Origin: Teichococcus aerophilus
GTDB taxonomy: Bacteria; Pseudomonadota; Alphaproteobacteria; Acetobacterales; Acetobacteraceae
Length of the DNA stretch: 64,000 nucleotides
Direction of reading: 5' to 3'
Assembly (NCBI RefSeq): GCF_014490485.1
Contig: NZ_JACTVA010000009.1
Coordinates: 62,001-126,000, forward strand
Below the pieces are notes generated by a model. The model was not told the origin of the DNA. It ran no database searches and worked only from the letters and a program-made list of their open reading frames with translations. Shown here in pieces: positions 33,800 through 42,361 of the stretch. Made by a program: the position numbers and the translations under genes. Position 1 is the stretch's first letter, and every line of letters starts with the position of its first letter.

Positions 33800-34210
33800 T
33801 TAGCGCGGAGGAGAGCCGCCGCCCACGCGAATTTCCACACGGCGGCTTTCCAGCGGCATCATCTCGAACGGCACGGCGCCGCGCGGGGAGACGACGATGC
33901 GCTGCTGGTCGACGCCATCCTGCCGCAACTGCTCGGCCACCGCCTGGGCGCGGGCATCGGAGAGGGCGCGGTTATAGGCGCGGCCGCCATCCGGGTCGGC
34001 GAAGCCCAGCACCACCACCGGCGCGGTCGGGTTCTCCTTGGCCAGGGTGGCCGCGTTGGTCACGACGCCGCGCGCGGACTCGTCCAGGGCGGAGCTGTCC
34101 TCGGTGAAGAAGACGACGCGGGTGGGTTCATCGGCCAGATTCCCAGGCAGAAGGCCGCAGCCCGCGAGCAGGGGCAGCGCGACGATGGTCGAAACAAGCA
34201 GGCGGCGCAT
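33800..34210 (-). CDS. OmpA-family peptidoglycan-binding lipoprotein
   Basis: The 136-residue product starts with a lipoprotein signal, MRRLLVSTIVALPLLAGC, whose LAGC lipobox predicts lipidation at Cys19. The mature domain resembles OmpA C-terminal domains: VVFFTEDSSALDESARGVV, VVVLGFADPDGGRAYNRALSDARAQAVAEQL and a final RRVEIRV. The usual peptidoglycan-contacting Asp and Arg are present in the NRALSDARA region. The longest frame adds 42 residues upstream without signal features, so the later ATG is chosen. A 5' region rich in A and T separates it from the divergent MarR gene. It is not tolB-linked pal. Confidence 0.85.
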   Translation of the reverse strand: MRRLLVSTIVALPLLAGCGLLPGNLADEPTRVVFFTEDSSALDESARGVVTNAATLAKENPTAPVVVLGFADPDGGRAYNRALSDARAQAVAEQLRQDGVDQQRIVVSPRGAVPFEMMPLESRRVEIRVGGGSPPR

Positions 34211-34451
34211 GTGCGCACTCCGGTCGATGATGGAACGAAAGCAATGCGCTGAGCGCGGGTCGGCGTCAACTTGGCACTGCGGCTGGGAGGTGGCAGGAGG
34301 CGCCGGGCAACGATCCGCGGGCGAAGCGTTCTTCAATATTGAGTGTTACGCCCGTGTAAGGCCACATTCGGGCCCGAAAGGGGTGGAAACCCCGCCGATT
34401 CGCCCAATATAAACAATGTGATAAATTGGTCGAAATGATAGAGAAACGGCC

Positions 34452-34480
34452 TTGTTAGCGGCGTTACAAACTGGGATATT
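34452..34480 (+). promoter_or_regulatory. Candidate promoter in the AT-rich interval
   Basis: TTGTTA, 17 bases, GATATT. Each hexamer matches four of six consensus bases. A start near 34487 would give a transcript of about 127 bases to the terminator. Confidence 0.4.
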
Positions 34481-34486
34481 TTGTAA

Positions 34487-34613
34487 TAGTTACGATTTGT
34501 CGCTGGACTTTGCCACTGCGAGTTCCGCAATACCGCATCTGCGAAGGCGGATGCGCCAGCCGGGTAAAGCCCGATTTATCGGGGCCGATGTTAAGACCTT
34601 ATAACATCTTTTT
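34487..34613 (+). ncRNA. Putative small RNA or attenuator leader
   Basis: The interval has an 8 bp stem with tetraloop (GCATCTGC-GAAG-GCGGATGC, 34535-34554). Two mutually exclusive short hairpins follow (CGGG/CCCG at 34561-34573, CCGA/TCGG at 34571-34582), then an intrinsic terminator. No reading frame fits. It could be a free small RNA or, because it points toward marR 244 bases downstream, a riboswitch-like attenuator. I compared it in mind with cobalamin and cyclic di-GMP riboswitches and found no convincing match. Confidence 0.4.
34587..34613 (+). terminator. Intrinsic terminator in the AT-rich interval
   Basis: GATGTTA pairs with TAACATC across an eight-base loop and is followed directly by five T residues. 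No coding gene precedes it on this strand, which is why a non-coding transcript is suspected. Confidence 0.7.
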
Positions 34614-34856
34614 GCCTTACCCGGTTGATAATGTGGGCTATGCTTGCAAGTGCATTCCGCGTAGTTTTCGATCGTTCCGCGTAAATGTGGGTGCGCCCAC
34701 AGGCCCTTCGTTCAGGCTTCGGAATGTGTCGGAACTGTGATTTGGATGTCGTGTATAGAAAGCCTTTCTTTTCAATGAGATTGGCTGGTTTCGGAAATAT
34801 TCATTTCCCCGCAGGCAGTATGCGGCTGGGTTATGATTTGCTGAGGAATTTCTTCA

Positions 34857-35261
34857 ATGGCCGTTCAACATGCCCCGGACCAGCTGGTCGGCATCCTGCG
34901 GGACACTGTGGTCGCCTTGGTGCGTCGGGATGGACATGATCTCTCGGCCCGTCAGCTCGGTGTGTTCCTGACTGTCTATCTGAGCGAGGGGCCGCACACG
35001 GTGCGGGGGCTTGCCGCCGCCCTGAACGTCTCCAAGCCCGCCATTACCCGTGCGCTGGACCGGCTCGGCGAGCTCGACCTGGCCCGCCGCAAGACCGATC
35101 CGCAGGACCGCCGCTCCGTGCTGGTGCAGCGGACCGTGAAGGGCTCCGCCTTCCTGCGTGACATTCGTGGCGTGATGGTGGAAGCGGACGCGACCGCCCG
35201 CACCGCCGTGGCGCCCGCGCTGCCCGCCAATACCGAGAGCGCCGCCCGCCGCGCTGGCTGA
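34857..35261 (+). CDS. MarR-family transcriptional regulator
   Basis: This is a 134-residue winged-helix protein. The recognition helix region is VRGLAAALNVSKPAITRALDRLGELDL (about residues 49-75), followed by the wing KTDPQDRRSVLV with the family DxRxxxV pattern. The C-terminal dimerisation helix is shorter than usual and ends in an Ala-rich tail. The start follows GAGGAA at a proper distance. A long AT-rich leader or intergenic region lies upstream and a strong terminator downstream, so it is probably monocistronic. The ligand and targets are unknown; it faces the cyd operon tail to tail. Confidence 0.9.
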   Translation: MAVQHAPDQLVGILRDTVVALVRRDGHDLSARQLGVFLTVYLSEGPHTVRGLAAALNVSKPAITRALDRLGELDLARRKTDPQDRRSVLVQRTVKGSAFLRDIRGVMVEADATARTAVAPALPANTESAARRAG

Positions 35262-35315
35262 CACCGGCCACGGACAAGCTCTGAAGGCGGCGCCTTTCGG
35301 GGCCGCCAGAACATT

Positions 35316-35349
35316 GAAAAGCGGCCCGGGATGTCCGGGCCGCTTTTTT
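35316..35349. terminator. Bidirectional terminator between marR-type gene and cydX
   Basis: AGCGGCCCGG pairs with CCGGGCCGCT (10 bp, five-base loop). It is preceded by four A and followed by several T, so it can end transcripts from both strands. Confidence 0.9.
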
Positions 35350-35413
35350 GATGGGCGGATGAAGCAGCCTCCACGCGCCGGCGGTGGGCCAGCAGCGTGG
35401 CGCGGGCCTGGGC

Positions 35414-35524
35414 TCATTCCTCCGGCTTCAGCTCGCCTTCTTCCATCAGCTCGAACCACATCGCGTTCAGCACGGCGAAGGCACAGGCCAGGGGCAGGCC
35501 CAGCATCCAGGCGAAATACCACAT
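35414..35524 (-). CDS. cydX: Cytochrome bd oxidase small subunit CydX
   Basis: A 36-residue single-pass membrane peptide, beginning MWYFAWMLGLPLACAFAVLN and ending EEGELKPEE. It fits CydX, the small subunit that stabilises haems in cytochrome bd-I (family start MWYFxWxLG). It lies 17 bases downstream of cydB in the same direction. It falls below the size most gene callers accept and is easily missed. Confidence 0.93.
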   Translation of the reverse strand: MWYFAWMLGLPLACAFAVLNAMWFELMEEGELKPEE

Positions 35525-35541
35525 GTTCCGGTTCCTTTCGG

Positions 35542-36696
35542 TCAGTACGCGCTGTCGGTGGTGCGGCGGATCTCTTCCTCGGTCACCTTCCCCCACAGCA
35601 CCCGGTACACCCAGCTGGTATAGGCCAGGATGATCGGCAGGAAGATCGCGGTAGAGACCAGCATGATGAACAGGGTGAGGTGGGAGGAGGAGCTGTCCCA
35701 CACCGTCAGGCTGGCGTCCGGCGCGTGGGACGATGGCAGCAGGAAGGGAAACATCGAGACGCCGACCGTCGAGATGACGCCGAAGATCGACAGCTTGCTC
35801 AGCAGCAGCGTGCCGACCTCGCTGCGGGCCCGCATGCCCAGCCAGGCGCCGGCCGCGCCGATGAAGCCGGCGGCGGGCGCGATCAGCATCCACGGATAGG
35901 TGCGGTAGTTGGTCATCCAGGCACCGGGCTCCCGCACCACGCTCTTCAGCAGGGGGTTGGAAGGGCCGTCGGTGACGATCGGGCTGGTGATGCGGTAGCC
36001 ATCCAGCAGCAGCCAGACCACCAGGCCGCCCAGCGCGAACAGCACCATCACCGCCAGCGCCGCCATGCTGCCGTAGCGGCGGCTGCGCTCGGCGATCGGG
36101 CCATCGGTCTTCAGCGTCAGCCAGGCCCCGCCATGCATGACGACCATGCTGACGGCCAGCACGCCGCACAGCAGCGGGAAGGGCCCGAGCAGGCCGAGGA
36201 AGGAGCCGGCGTAGCGCGGCACCATCTCCGTCGTGAAGTAGAAGGGCGCGCCCACCAGCGCATTGCCCACTGCCACGCCGAAGATCAGCGATGGCACGAA
36301 GCCGGCGACGAACAGCGCCGCGTCCCACCGCGCGCGCCAGGCCGCTTCCGGCCGCTTGCTGCGGTACTTCATGCCGACGGGGCGCAGGATCAGCGCCGCC
36401 AGCACCAGAAACATCGCCAGGTAGAAGCCGGAGAAGGACACCGCGTAGAGCGGCGGCCAGGCGGCGAAGATGGCGCCGCCGCCCAGGATCAACCAGACCT
36501 GGTTGCCTTCCCACACCGGACCGATGGCGTTCAGCGCGATCCGCCGCTCCATATCCGTGCGGGCGACGAAGGGCGAGAGCACGCCGACGCCGAGGTCGAA
36601 CCCATCGGTCATGGCGAAGCCAATCAGCAGCACGCCGATCAGCGCCCACCAGATGATGCGGAGGGTCGGGTAGTCGATCAGTTCATGAAGGATCAT
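35542..36696 (-). CDS. cydB: Cytochrome bd ubiquinol oxidase subunit II
   Basis: CydB is the second large membrane subunit of cytochrome bd. The 384-residue protein has about eight to nine membrane helices and the conserved start IIWWALIGVLLIGFAMTDGFD, ERRIALNAIGPVWEGNQVWL, and GAWLTLKTDGPIAERSR. The length fits the family. It starts six bases after the cydA stop. It was identified from helices and motifs; no haem ligands reside here. Confidence 0.96.
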   Translation of the reverse strand: MILHELIDYPTLRIIWWALIGVLLIGFAMTDGFDLGVGVLSPFVARTDMERRIALNAIGPVWEGNQVWLILGGGAIFAAWPPLYAVSFSGFYLAMFLVLAALILRPVGMKYRSKRPEAAWRARWDAALFVAGFVPSLIFGVAVGNALVGAPFYFTTEMVPRYAGSFLGLLGPFPLLCGVLAVSMVVMHGGAWLTLKTDGPIAERSRRYGSMAALAVMVLFALGGLVVWLLLDGYRITSPIVTDGPSNPLLKSVVREPGAWMTNYRTYPWMLIAPAAGFIGAAGAWLGMRARSEVGTLLLSKLSIFGVISTVGVSMFPFLLPSSHAPDASLTVWDSSSSHLTLFIMLVSTAIFLPIILAYTSWVYRVLWGKVTEEEIRRTTDSAY

Positions 36697-36702
36697 GACG
36701 GC

Positions 36703-38307
36703 TTACTCCGCCGGAACCGGCTTGGCGCCGTGCATGCCAGGGCTCGGCAGGCTGGCATTGGGCTTGGGGTGCGCGTTATCGAATGCAGGGCCTTTGCGGA
36801 TGGCCTTCAGCATCAGCTTGACCTCGATGATCGCCAGCGTCGTGTAGATCACGACGAAGCCGCAGATGGTGAACAACACGTCCCAGATGCCGAGATGGGA
36901 GACCGCGGCAGCGGTCGGCAGCACACCCTCGATAATCCAGGGCTGCCGGCCGAACTCGGCGACGAACCAGCCGCTCTCGATGGCGACCCATGGCAACGGA
37001 ATGGAGAACACCGCCACCCACAGCAGCCAGCGGTACCGGTCCAGCCGGCGGCGGGAGGCGAGGTAGAAGAACGTCACCATCATGACGATGAAGAAGACGC
37101 CGAGGCCCACCATGATGCGGAAGGTCCAGAACAGCGGCGCAACCTGCGGCACCGTGTCCCACGCCGCCTGGTCGATCTGCGCGTCAGTCGCCTGGCGCGG
37201 GTCGTCCACGTAGCGGCGCAGCAGGTAGGCGTAGCCGAGCTGCCGGCCATTCGCCTCGAAGTTCTCCTGCGCAGCGGCGGGGATCGGTTCGCCGCTGCCG
37301 CCGGCGGCGCGGATGCCCTGCAGCGCGTCGTAGGCGACGATGCCCTGGCGGATGCGTAGCTTGGCCAGGTCCACCAGGTCCCGGATGCCCGGCACCTCGG
37401 TGTTGAGGGAGCGGGTGGAGACCAGCCCGGTCAGCCAGGGGATATGGATGGCGAAATGGGTCTCCCGCGCCGCCTGGTCGGGGAAGCCGAAGGCGGTGAA
37501 GGCGGCGGGGGCGGGCTCCGTCTCCCACATGCTCTCGATGGCGGCGAGCTTCATCTTCTGGTGCTCGGTCGCCAGGTAGCCGCTCTCATCCCCCAGCACG
37601 ACGACGGAGAGGGAGGCCGCGAGGCCGAAGGACGCCGCGACGGTCATCGACCGCTTGGCCAGCGCGATGTGCCGCCCCTTCAGCATGTACCAGGCAGAGA
37701 CGCCCAGCACGAAGAAGGACGCCGCGACATAGCCGGCGGAGACGGTGTGGACGAACTTGGCCTGCGCCACCGGGTTGAACACGACTTCGAAGAAGTCGAC
37801 CATCTCCATCCGCATCGTCTGCGGGTTGAAAGCGGCACCCACCGGGTTCTGCATCCAGCCATTGGCGATGAGAATCCACAGCGCCGAGAAATTGGAGCCG
37901 ATGGCGACCGCCCATGTCGCCGCCAGGTGCCCCAGCTTGGACAGCTTGTCCCAGCCAAAGAAGAACAGGCCGACGAAGGTGGCTTCCAGGAAGAAGGCCA
38001 TCAGGCCTTCCACCGCCAGCGGGGCGCCGAAGATGTCACCCACATAGTGGCTGTAGTAGCTCCAGTTCATGCCGAACTGGAATTCCATGGTCAGCCCGGT
38101 GGCGACGCCGAGCACGAAGTTGATGCCGAACAGCACGCCCCAGAACTGCGTCATCTGCCGCCAGATGGCACGGCCGGTGGTGACGTAGACGGTTTCCATG
38201 ATCGCCAGGAGCATCGAGAGCCCCAGCGTCAATGGCACGAATAGAAAGTGGTAGAGCGCTGTCATCGCGAACTGGAATCGCGAGAGTGAGACGACGTCGA
38301 GTTCCAT
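36703..38307 (-). CDS. cydA: Cytochrome bd ubiquinol oxidase subunit I
   Basis: CydA carries haems b558, b595 and d and oxidises quinol, reducing oxygen to water with high affinity. From MELDVVSLSRFQFAMTALYH the protein has 534 residues. Haem ligands expected in the family are visible: His20 in ALYHF, His in FVHTVSAGY (near 188) and Met in FRIMVGLGVFF. The quinol loop contains KLAAIESMWETEPAPA. The GRQPW box (AEFGRQPWIIEGVLPT) is intact. The Q loop is of ordinary length, without the long insertion. The start was moved 20 codons inward from the longest frame to this conserved N-terminus. Confidence 0.97.
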   Translation of the reverse strand: MELDVVSLSRFQFAMTALYHFLFVPLTLGLSMLLAIMETVYVTTGRAIWRQMTQFWGVLFGINFVLGVATGLTMEFQFGMNWSYYSHYVGDIFGAPLAVEGLMAFFLEATFVGLFFFGWDKLSKLGHLAATWAVAIGSNFSALWILIANGWMQNPVGAAFNPQTMRMEMVDFFEVVFNPVAQAKFVHTVSAGYVAASFFVLGVSAWYMLKGRHIALAKRSMTVAASFGLAASLSVVVLGDESGYLATEHQKMKLAAIESMWETEPAPAAFTAFGFPDQAARETHFAIHIPWLTGLVSTRSLNTEVPGIRDLVDLAKLRIRQGIVAYDALQGIRAAGGSGEPIPAAAQENFEANGRQLGYAYLLRRYVDDPRQATDAQIDQAAWDTVPQVAPLFWTFRIMVGLGVFFIVMMVTFFYLASRRRLDRYRWLLWVAVFSIPLPWVAIESGWFVAEFGRQPWIIEGVLPTAAAVSHLGIWDVLFTICGFVVIYTTLAIIEVKLMLKAIRKGPAFDNAHPKPNASLPSPGMHGAKPVPAE

Positions 38308-38381
38308 CCGATTTACGCCGTCTCCGGCGTCCTTTCGGTTGCGGTGCCATCCGGGACAGGGCGGCACCTTGGGGCGTACGA

Positions 38382-40073
38382 TCAGTCCGGTCGCAGAATG
38401 TCCAACAGGCCGGCATGTGTGGGGTCACCTTGTCGTGCTTCAGCTTGCACCCGGCCGTCCCGCAGCAGCACGACGCGGTCCGCCAGGACCGCCTCCCGCC
38501 GCAGATGCGTGACGATCAGGGTGGCGTGGCCGGACAGGCGTGGGTGAAGGCTTCGCAGCAGGTCCTGGGCGGTAGCGCGGTCCAGGCCCTCGGTCGGTTC
38601 GTCCAGCAGCCAGAGTGGTGCCGGGCGCAGCAGCGCGCGCGCCAGGGCCAGCCGCCGCGTCTGGCCGGAGGAGAGGCCGAAGCCGCCTTCGCCCAGGCGC
38701 GTATCCAGCCCCTCCGGCATCGCCGCGAGCACCGGGGTGAAGCCGGCGGCGTCCAGGGCGGCGAGAAGGGCGGCATCCTCCGCCTCCGGTGCCGCCAGCA
38801 GCAGGTTGTCGCGCAGGCTGTCCTGGAACAGCGCCGGATGCTGGCTCATCCAGACGGTGCGGGGGCGGCCGTCGGGCAGGGCGATGCTGCCCTCGGCCGG
38901 TTCGGCTTCGCCCGCGATCAACGCCAGGATGCTGGACTTGCCGGCCCCGCTCTCGCCTACCAGGGCGACGCATTCGCCCTCGGCGATCTGCAGGTCCAGC
39001 CCGTTCAGCACCGGGGCGCCGGCGCCGGGGTAGTGCAGGCTCACTCCTGCCATCCGCAGCGCCACGCCCTGTGGCGCGGTCGCACGTGGCGGCGTGGCGT
39101 CGGGGGCACGCAGCCTCGGCCCCAGGCGGCGGGCGGCCAGCCAGGCCCGGCCCAGTTCCAGCGCTCCGCGCCGCAGTGGCGTGAAGGCTTCCAGCCCGGC
39201 CAGCGCCGCCAGCAGTGCCAGCGCGGCGATGGGGGCCGAGATCGCCCGTTGCTCCACCAGCGTGGCCGAGACCAGCAGCGTCACCACCAGCGCGGCCTGC
39301 CCGGCCATGAACAGCAGGGCGCCGCTCCGGGCATCCAGCCGGTTCAGCGCATCCTCCGCCTGCGCCAGCCTGGTATCGGCGGCCAGGACGGCGTCGGCCT
39401 GGGCGGCGGCGCGGCCGGCCATCACCCATTCGGTCTGGCCCTGGGCGAGGTCCACAGCGCGGGCCCGCAACGCTTCCAGCGCCAGGGCGCGGCGGCGGTT
39501 GGGCCGTAGCGCGGCGCGCGCGACCCACCAGGGCAGCAGTCCGCCGGCCGGCACCAGCAGCAGCATCACCGGCCAGGCCAGGGACGGATGCGCCAGCCAC
39601 AGCCCCAGGGAAAGCAGCAGGGCCACCGCGAGCGCGGCACCGATCGGCGCCAGGACGCGCAGATACAGGCTGTCCAGCGCATCGACCTCGGCGGTCAGGC
39701 GGAACAGCAGGCGAGCGGGGCGCAGGCGCAGCGCCCCGGCGGCGTTGGGGGTGGCGTAGCCACGGAACAGCCGCTCCCGCAGCCGGGCCAGCATGCGGAG
39801 CGTGGCGTCGTGCGTCACCAGCCGTTCGCCGTAGCGCGCACCGGTGCGCACCAGGGCGAGCAGTCGGATGCCGGCGCCGGGGGCGAAGATGTCGAAGGTG
39901 GCGGCCGCACCCGCCATGGCCGCGGCAGCGGTCGCGGTGATGAACCAGCCGGACAGGCCCAGCAGCGCCACGCCGGCCAGCAACGTGGCCGCCATCAGCG
40001 CGGCCCCGCCCAGCAGGGCGCGGCGGCGTTCCTGCCAGAACAGGCGCAGCAGGGGAGAGAGGTCCCGCATCAT
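38382..40073 (-). CDS. cydC: Heterodimeric ABC exporter subunit CydC
   Basis: CydDC is an inner-membrane ABC exporter, reported to move glutathione/cysteine or haem, that is needed to assemble cytochrome bd. The 563-residue half-transporter has six membrane helices and a nucleotide-binding domain. The latter has Walker A VGESGAGKSSILAL (about residue 370), a degenerate signature LSSGQTRRLALARALL, Walker B LWLLDEPTEGLD and the switch His in IVTHLRREAV. The start overlaps the cydD stop as ATGA. Seventy-four bases separate it from cydA. Confidence 0.95.
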   Translation of the reverse strand: MMRDLSPLLRLFWQERRRALLGGAALMAATLLAGVALLGLSGWFITATAAAAMAGAAATFDIFAPGAGIRLLALVRTGARYGERLVTHDATLRMLARLRERLFRGYATPNAAGALRLRPARLLFRLTAEVDALDSLYLRVLAPIGAALAVALLLSLGLWLAHPSLAWPVMLLLVPAGGLLPWWVARAALRPNRRRALALEALRARAVDLAQGQTEWVMAGRAAAQADAVLAADTRLAQAEDALNRLDARSGALLFMAGQAALVVTLLVSATLVEQRAISAPIAALALLAALAGLEAFTPLRRGALELGRAWLAARRLGPRLRAPDATPPRATAPQGVALRMAGVSLHYPGAGAPVLNGLDLQIAEGECVALVGESGAGKSSILALIAGEAEPAEGSIALPDGRPRTVWMSQHPALFQDSLRDNLLLAAPEAEDAALLAALDAAGFTPVLAAMPEGLDTRLGEGGFGLSSGQTRRLALARALLRPAPLWLLDEPTEGLDRATAQDLLRSLHPRLSGHATLIVTHLRREAVLADRVVLLRDGRVQAEARQGDPTHAGLLDILRPD

Positions 40074-41737
40074 AGCCGCACCACCCGGTCCATCCGGGCC
40101 GCAAGCGCCGGGTCATGCGTCGTCACCAGCAGGGTGCGGCCTTTCGCCAGCCGCAGCAGGCCTTCGGCGACGGCGGCGGCGCTTTGCCGGTCCAGATGCG
40201 CGGTCGGCTCGTCGGCCAGGATCAGGCCGGCGGCGTCGTTCAGCGCGGCGCGGGCGAGGGCGATGCGGCGTGCCTCGCCACCGGAAAGGCCAAGCCCGCC
40301 TTCGCCGATGCCGCCCTTCAGCCCACCCGGGCGGCGGGCGACGACATCCCCGGCCGAGGCTAAGTCCAGCGCCGCCAGCAATTCCGCCTGGCCGAACCTG
40401 CGGCCGAGCAACAGGTTGGCATGGAAGGAACCGGCGAACAGATGCGGCCGGGCACCCAGCCACGCCATGCGGGCACGGGCGGCGGCGGCGCTGCTTTCGT
40501 CCAGCGGAATGCCGTCCAACCGAACGGCGCCTTCATGCGGCACCAGCAGCCCGGCCACCAGGGCAAGCAGGGTGGACTTGCCGGCCCCGCTGGGGCCCAG
40601 CAGCGCCACATGCTCGCCCGGTGCGACGTCCAGGCTGAAGCCGGCTACCACGTCCCGCGCCTCACCAGGGTAGCGGAAGCCGATGCCGGCCAGCGCCAGC
40701 CGCATCGGGATGGGGGAGGCGGCGGCATCCGGCGCGGCTTCGCCCAGCAGGATCGGGGCGGCGGGGGGTTCCAGCAGCCTGGCCAGGCCAGCCAGCGCGG
40801 CCTCGCCGGCGGCACGGTCATGATAGGCGGCAGCGAAGTCGCGCAGCGGCTGGAAGAATTCCGGCGCCAGCAGCAGCATGAACAGCCCGGATGCCAGGGT
40901 CAGGTTGCTGCCCCAGGCGCCGAACGGCAGCTGCCCCAGCAGGTGCAGGCCGATGAAGGTGGCGACCATCGCCACGCCCAGCGCTGCGAACAATTCCAGC
41001 ACCGCGGAGGAGAGGAAGGCGATCCGCAGCACCGCCATGGTCTGCCGCCGCAGCCGCTCGGCCGAGGCGCGCAATTGCCGGGCGGTGGCATCGACGGCGC
41101 CGAAGGCGCGCAGCGTGTCCAGCCCGCGCAGCCGGTCCAGCAGGAAGCCGTTCATGCCTCCGAGCTCGGCCATCTGCCGGTCGCTCGCATCGCGGGCGCG
41201 CAGGCCGATCAGCGCCATGAAAATCGGGATCAGCGGTGCCGCGATCAGCAGCGCCAGCGCCGCCACCCAGCTTTGCGCCAGTACCACCAGCAGAATGACC
41301 GTCGGCACGATAGCCATGCGCAGCCGCGCCGGATGCCAGCGGGTCAGCCAGGGCAGCAGCGCGTCGGCCTGTTCCGCCAGCACGCTGGCGACCTGGCCGG
41401 ATGCGGGGCGGGCACGGTCGAAGGGCGAGAAGCGGGGCAGGTTGTCCACCGCCGCGCGCCGCAGCTGGCTGACGATGGCCCGCGCCGCCAGGAAGCCGCG
41501 CCGGTTGGCTGCCGCATCCAGCCCCGCCCGCAGCAACGCCAGCACGAGAATGCCGATGGCGGGCAGCACGGCATCCGAACCGGGTGCGCCTGTGGCCATG
41601 CCATGCACGGTGCCAGCCAGCAGCGCCGCCTGGCCGATCCAGACCAGGCCGGAGGCCGCTTGCAGCAGCCCCGCCTGGCGGATGCGGGCCATCTCACGCG
41701 GGAAGCGCGTCTCCAGCTTCAAGGCGGCGGCGGACAT
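40070..41737 (-). CDS. cydD: Heterodimeric ABC exporter subunit CydD
   Basis: This is the partner of CydC in cytochrome bd maturation. The 555-residue protein has six membrane helices and a C-terminal nucleotide-binding domain with Walker A LLGPSGAGKSTLLALV (about residue 375), the full signature LSGGEARRIALARA, Walker B LILADEPTAHLD and the switch His in TTHDP. CydD has the canonical and CydC the altered signature, as expected of an asymmetric ABC pair. It starts 14 bases after the GbsR-type gene. Confidence 0.95.
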   Translation of the reverse strand: MSAAALKLETRFPREMARIRQAGLLQAASGLVWIGQAALLAGTVHGMATGAPGSDAVLPAIGILVLALLRAGLDAAANRRGFLAARAIVSQLRRAAVDNLPRFSPFDRARPASGQVASVLAEQADALLPWLTRWHPARLRMAIVPTVILLVVLAQSWVAALALLIAAPLIPIFMALIGLRARDASDRQMAELGGMNGFLLDRLRGLDTLRAFGAVDATARQLRASAERLRRQTMAVLRIAFLSSAVLELFAALGVAMVATFIGLHLLGQLPFGAWGSNLTLASGLFMLLLAPEFFQPLRDFAAAYHDRAAGEAALAGLARLLEPPAAPILLGEAAPDAAASPIPMRLALAGIGFRYPGEARDVVAGFSLDVAPGEHVALLGPSGAGKSTLLALVAGLLVPHEGAVRLDGIPLDESSAAAARARMAWLGARPHLFAGSFHANLLLGRRFGQAELLAALDLASAGDVVARRPGGLKGGIGEGGLGLSGGEARRIALARAALNDAAGLILADEPTAHLDRQSAAAVAEGLLRLAKGRTLLVTTHDPALAARMDRVVRL

Positions 41738-41751
41738 GACGCATCAAATCC

Positions 41752-42348
41752 CTATTCGCCGCTGTCTTCGGTATTGGCGGCCTTGCGGCGCCGGCCCTTG
41801 CCGCCGGGCAGCAGGGTCAGCCGGTCCTTCATATCCAGCAGGCGGGTGATGCGGCTGCCCAGCTTCATGAGCTGCACCAGCCGCTCCGTCTCCAGCTTCT
41901 GCACGTCGTCGGCCCAGCCGGTCAGCAGTTCGATCAGGCCGTGCAACTCGCGCATCCGCTCCTGCGCATGGCGTTCCTCGGGGCTGTCGGGGGTTTCCAT
42001 CAGTACGCTGCGCAGCAGGCTGAGCGTGGGGTCCACCTCCCGCTTGCGGCGCTCCTCGGCCAGGATGCGGACGATCTCCCAGACATCCTCAGGGGTGGAG
42101 AAATACTCCCGCCGGTCGCCCGGAATGTGCTGCAGCCGCACCAGCCGCCAGCTTTCCAGTTCCTTCAGCCCCATCGAGATATTGGAGCGGGAAAGGCCGA
42201 GCGCGCCGGTGATGTCCTCCGCGTTCAGGGGCCGGTTGCTGAGGAACAACAGGGCGTAGATCTGCCCCACGGTGCGGTTGACGCCCCACCGGCTGCCCAT
42301 CTCACCGAAATGGAGGACGAAGGTGCGGGCGAGGGGCGGGATGTCCAT
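41752..42348 (-). CDS. GbsR/MarR-family transcriptional regulator heading the cyd operon
   Basis: The 198-residue protein has the GbsR-type N-terminus, FVLHFGEMGSRWGVNRTVGQ, then the winged helix LNAEDITGALGLSRSNISMGLKELESWRLV and a wing with PGDRREYF. The C-terminal part is helical and ends in a basic tail. Known GbsR/OpcR proteins respond to choline or glycine betaine, but the family is wider. Being first gene of cydDCABX, with a perfect palindrome 14 bases before its start, it is a good candidate for autoregulator and cyd regulator. There is no clear ribosome site, so a short leader or leaderless mRNA is possible. Confidence 0.9.
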   Translation of the reverse strand: MDIPPLARTFVLHFGEMGSRWGVNRTVGQIYALLFLSNRPLNAEDITGALGLSRSNISMGLKELESWRLVRLQHIPGDRREYFSTPEDVWEIVRILAEERRKREVDPTLSLLRSVLMETPDSPEERHAQERMRELHGLIELLTGWADDVQKLETERLVQLMKLGSRITRLLDMKDRLTLLPGGKGRRRKAANTEDSGE

Positions 42349-42361
42349 GGGATACAGTTCG

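Larger units (their letters stand above)
34211..34856. other. AT-rich non-coding interval of about 650 bases
   Basis: The base composition changes sharply from the GC-rich surroundings to roughly even composition between about 34320 and 34860. No open frame here has a credible domain or ribosome site. It contains TTCGGGCCCGAA (34367-34378), a perfect palindrome, with CCAC/GTGG flanks (34362-34386). It also holds a promoter-like pair at 34452-34480, several hairpins and an intrinsic terminator at 34587-34613, annotated separately. It lies between a divergent lipoprotein gene and a MarR gene. Confidence 0.75.

Noticed and set aside
34515-34613. Cobalamin or cyclic di-GMP riboswitch upstream of the MarR gene
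   Set aside because: Only isolated short matches such as GCCACTG were found; the required core elements are missing or out of order.
34510-34939. Two short frames in the AT-rich interval as small genes
   Set aside because: No ribosome site or domain; one crosses the terminator hairpin and the other runs into the MarR gene in another frame.
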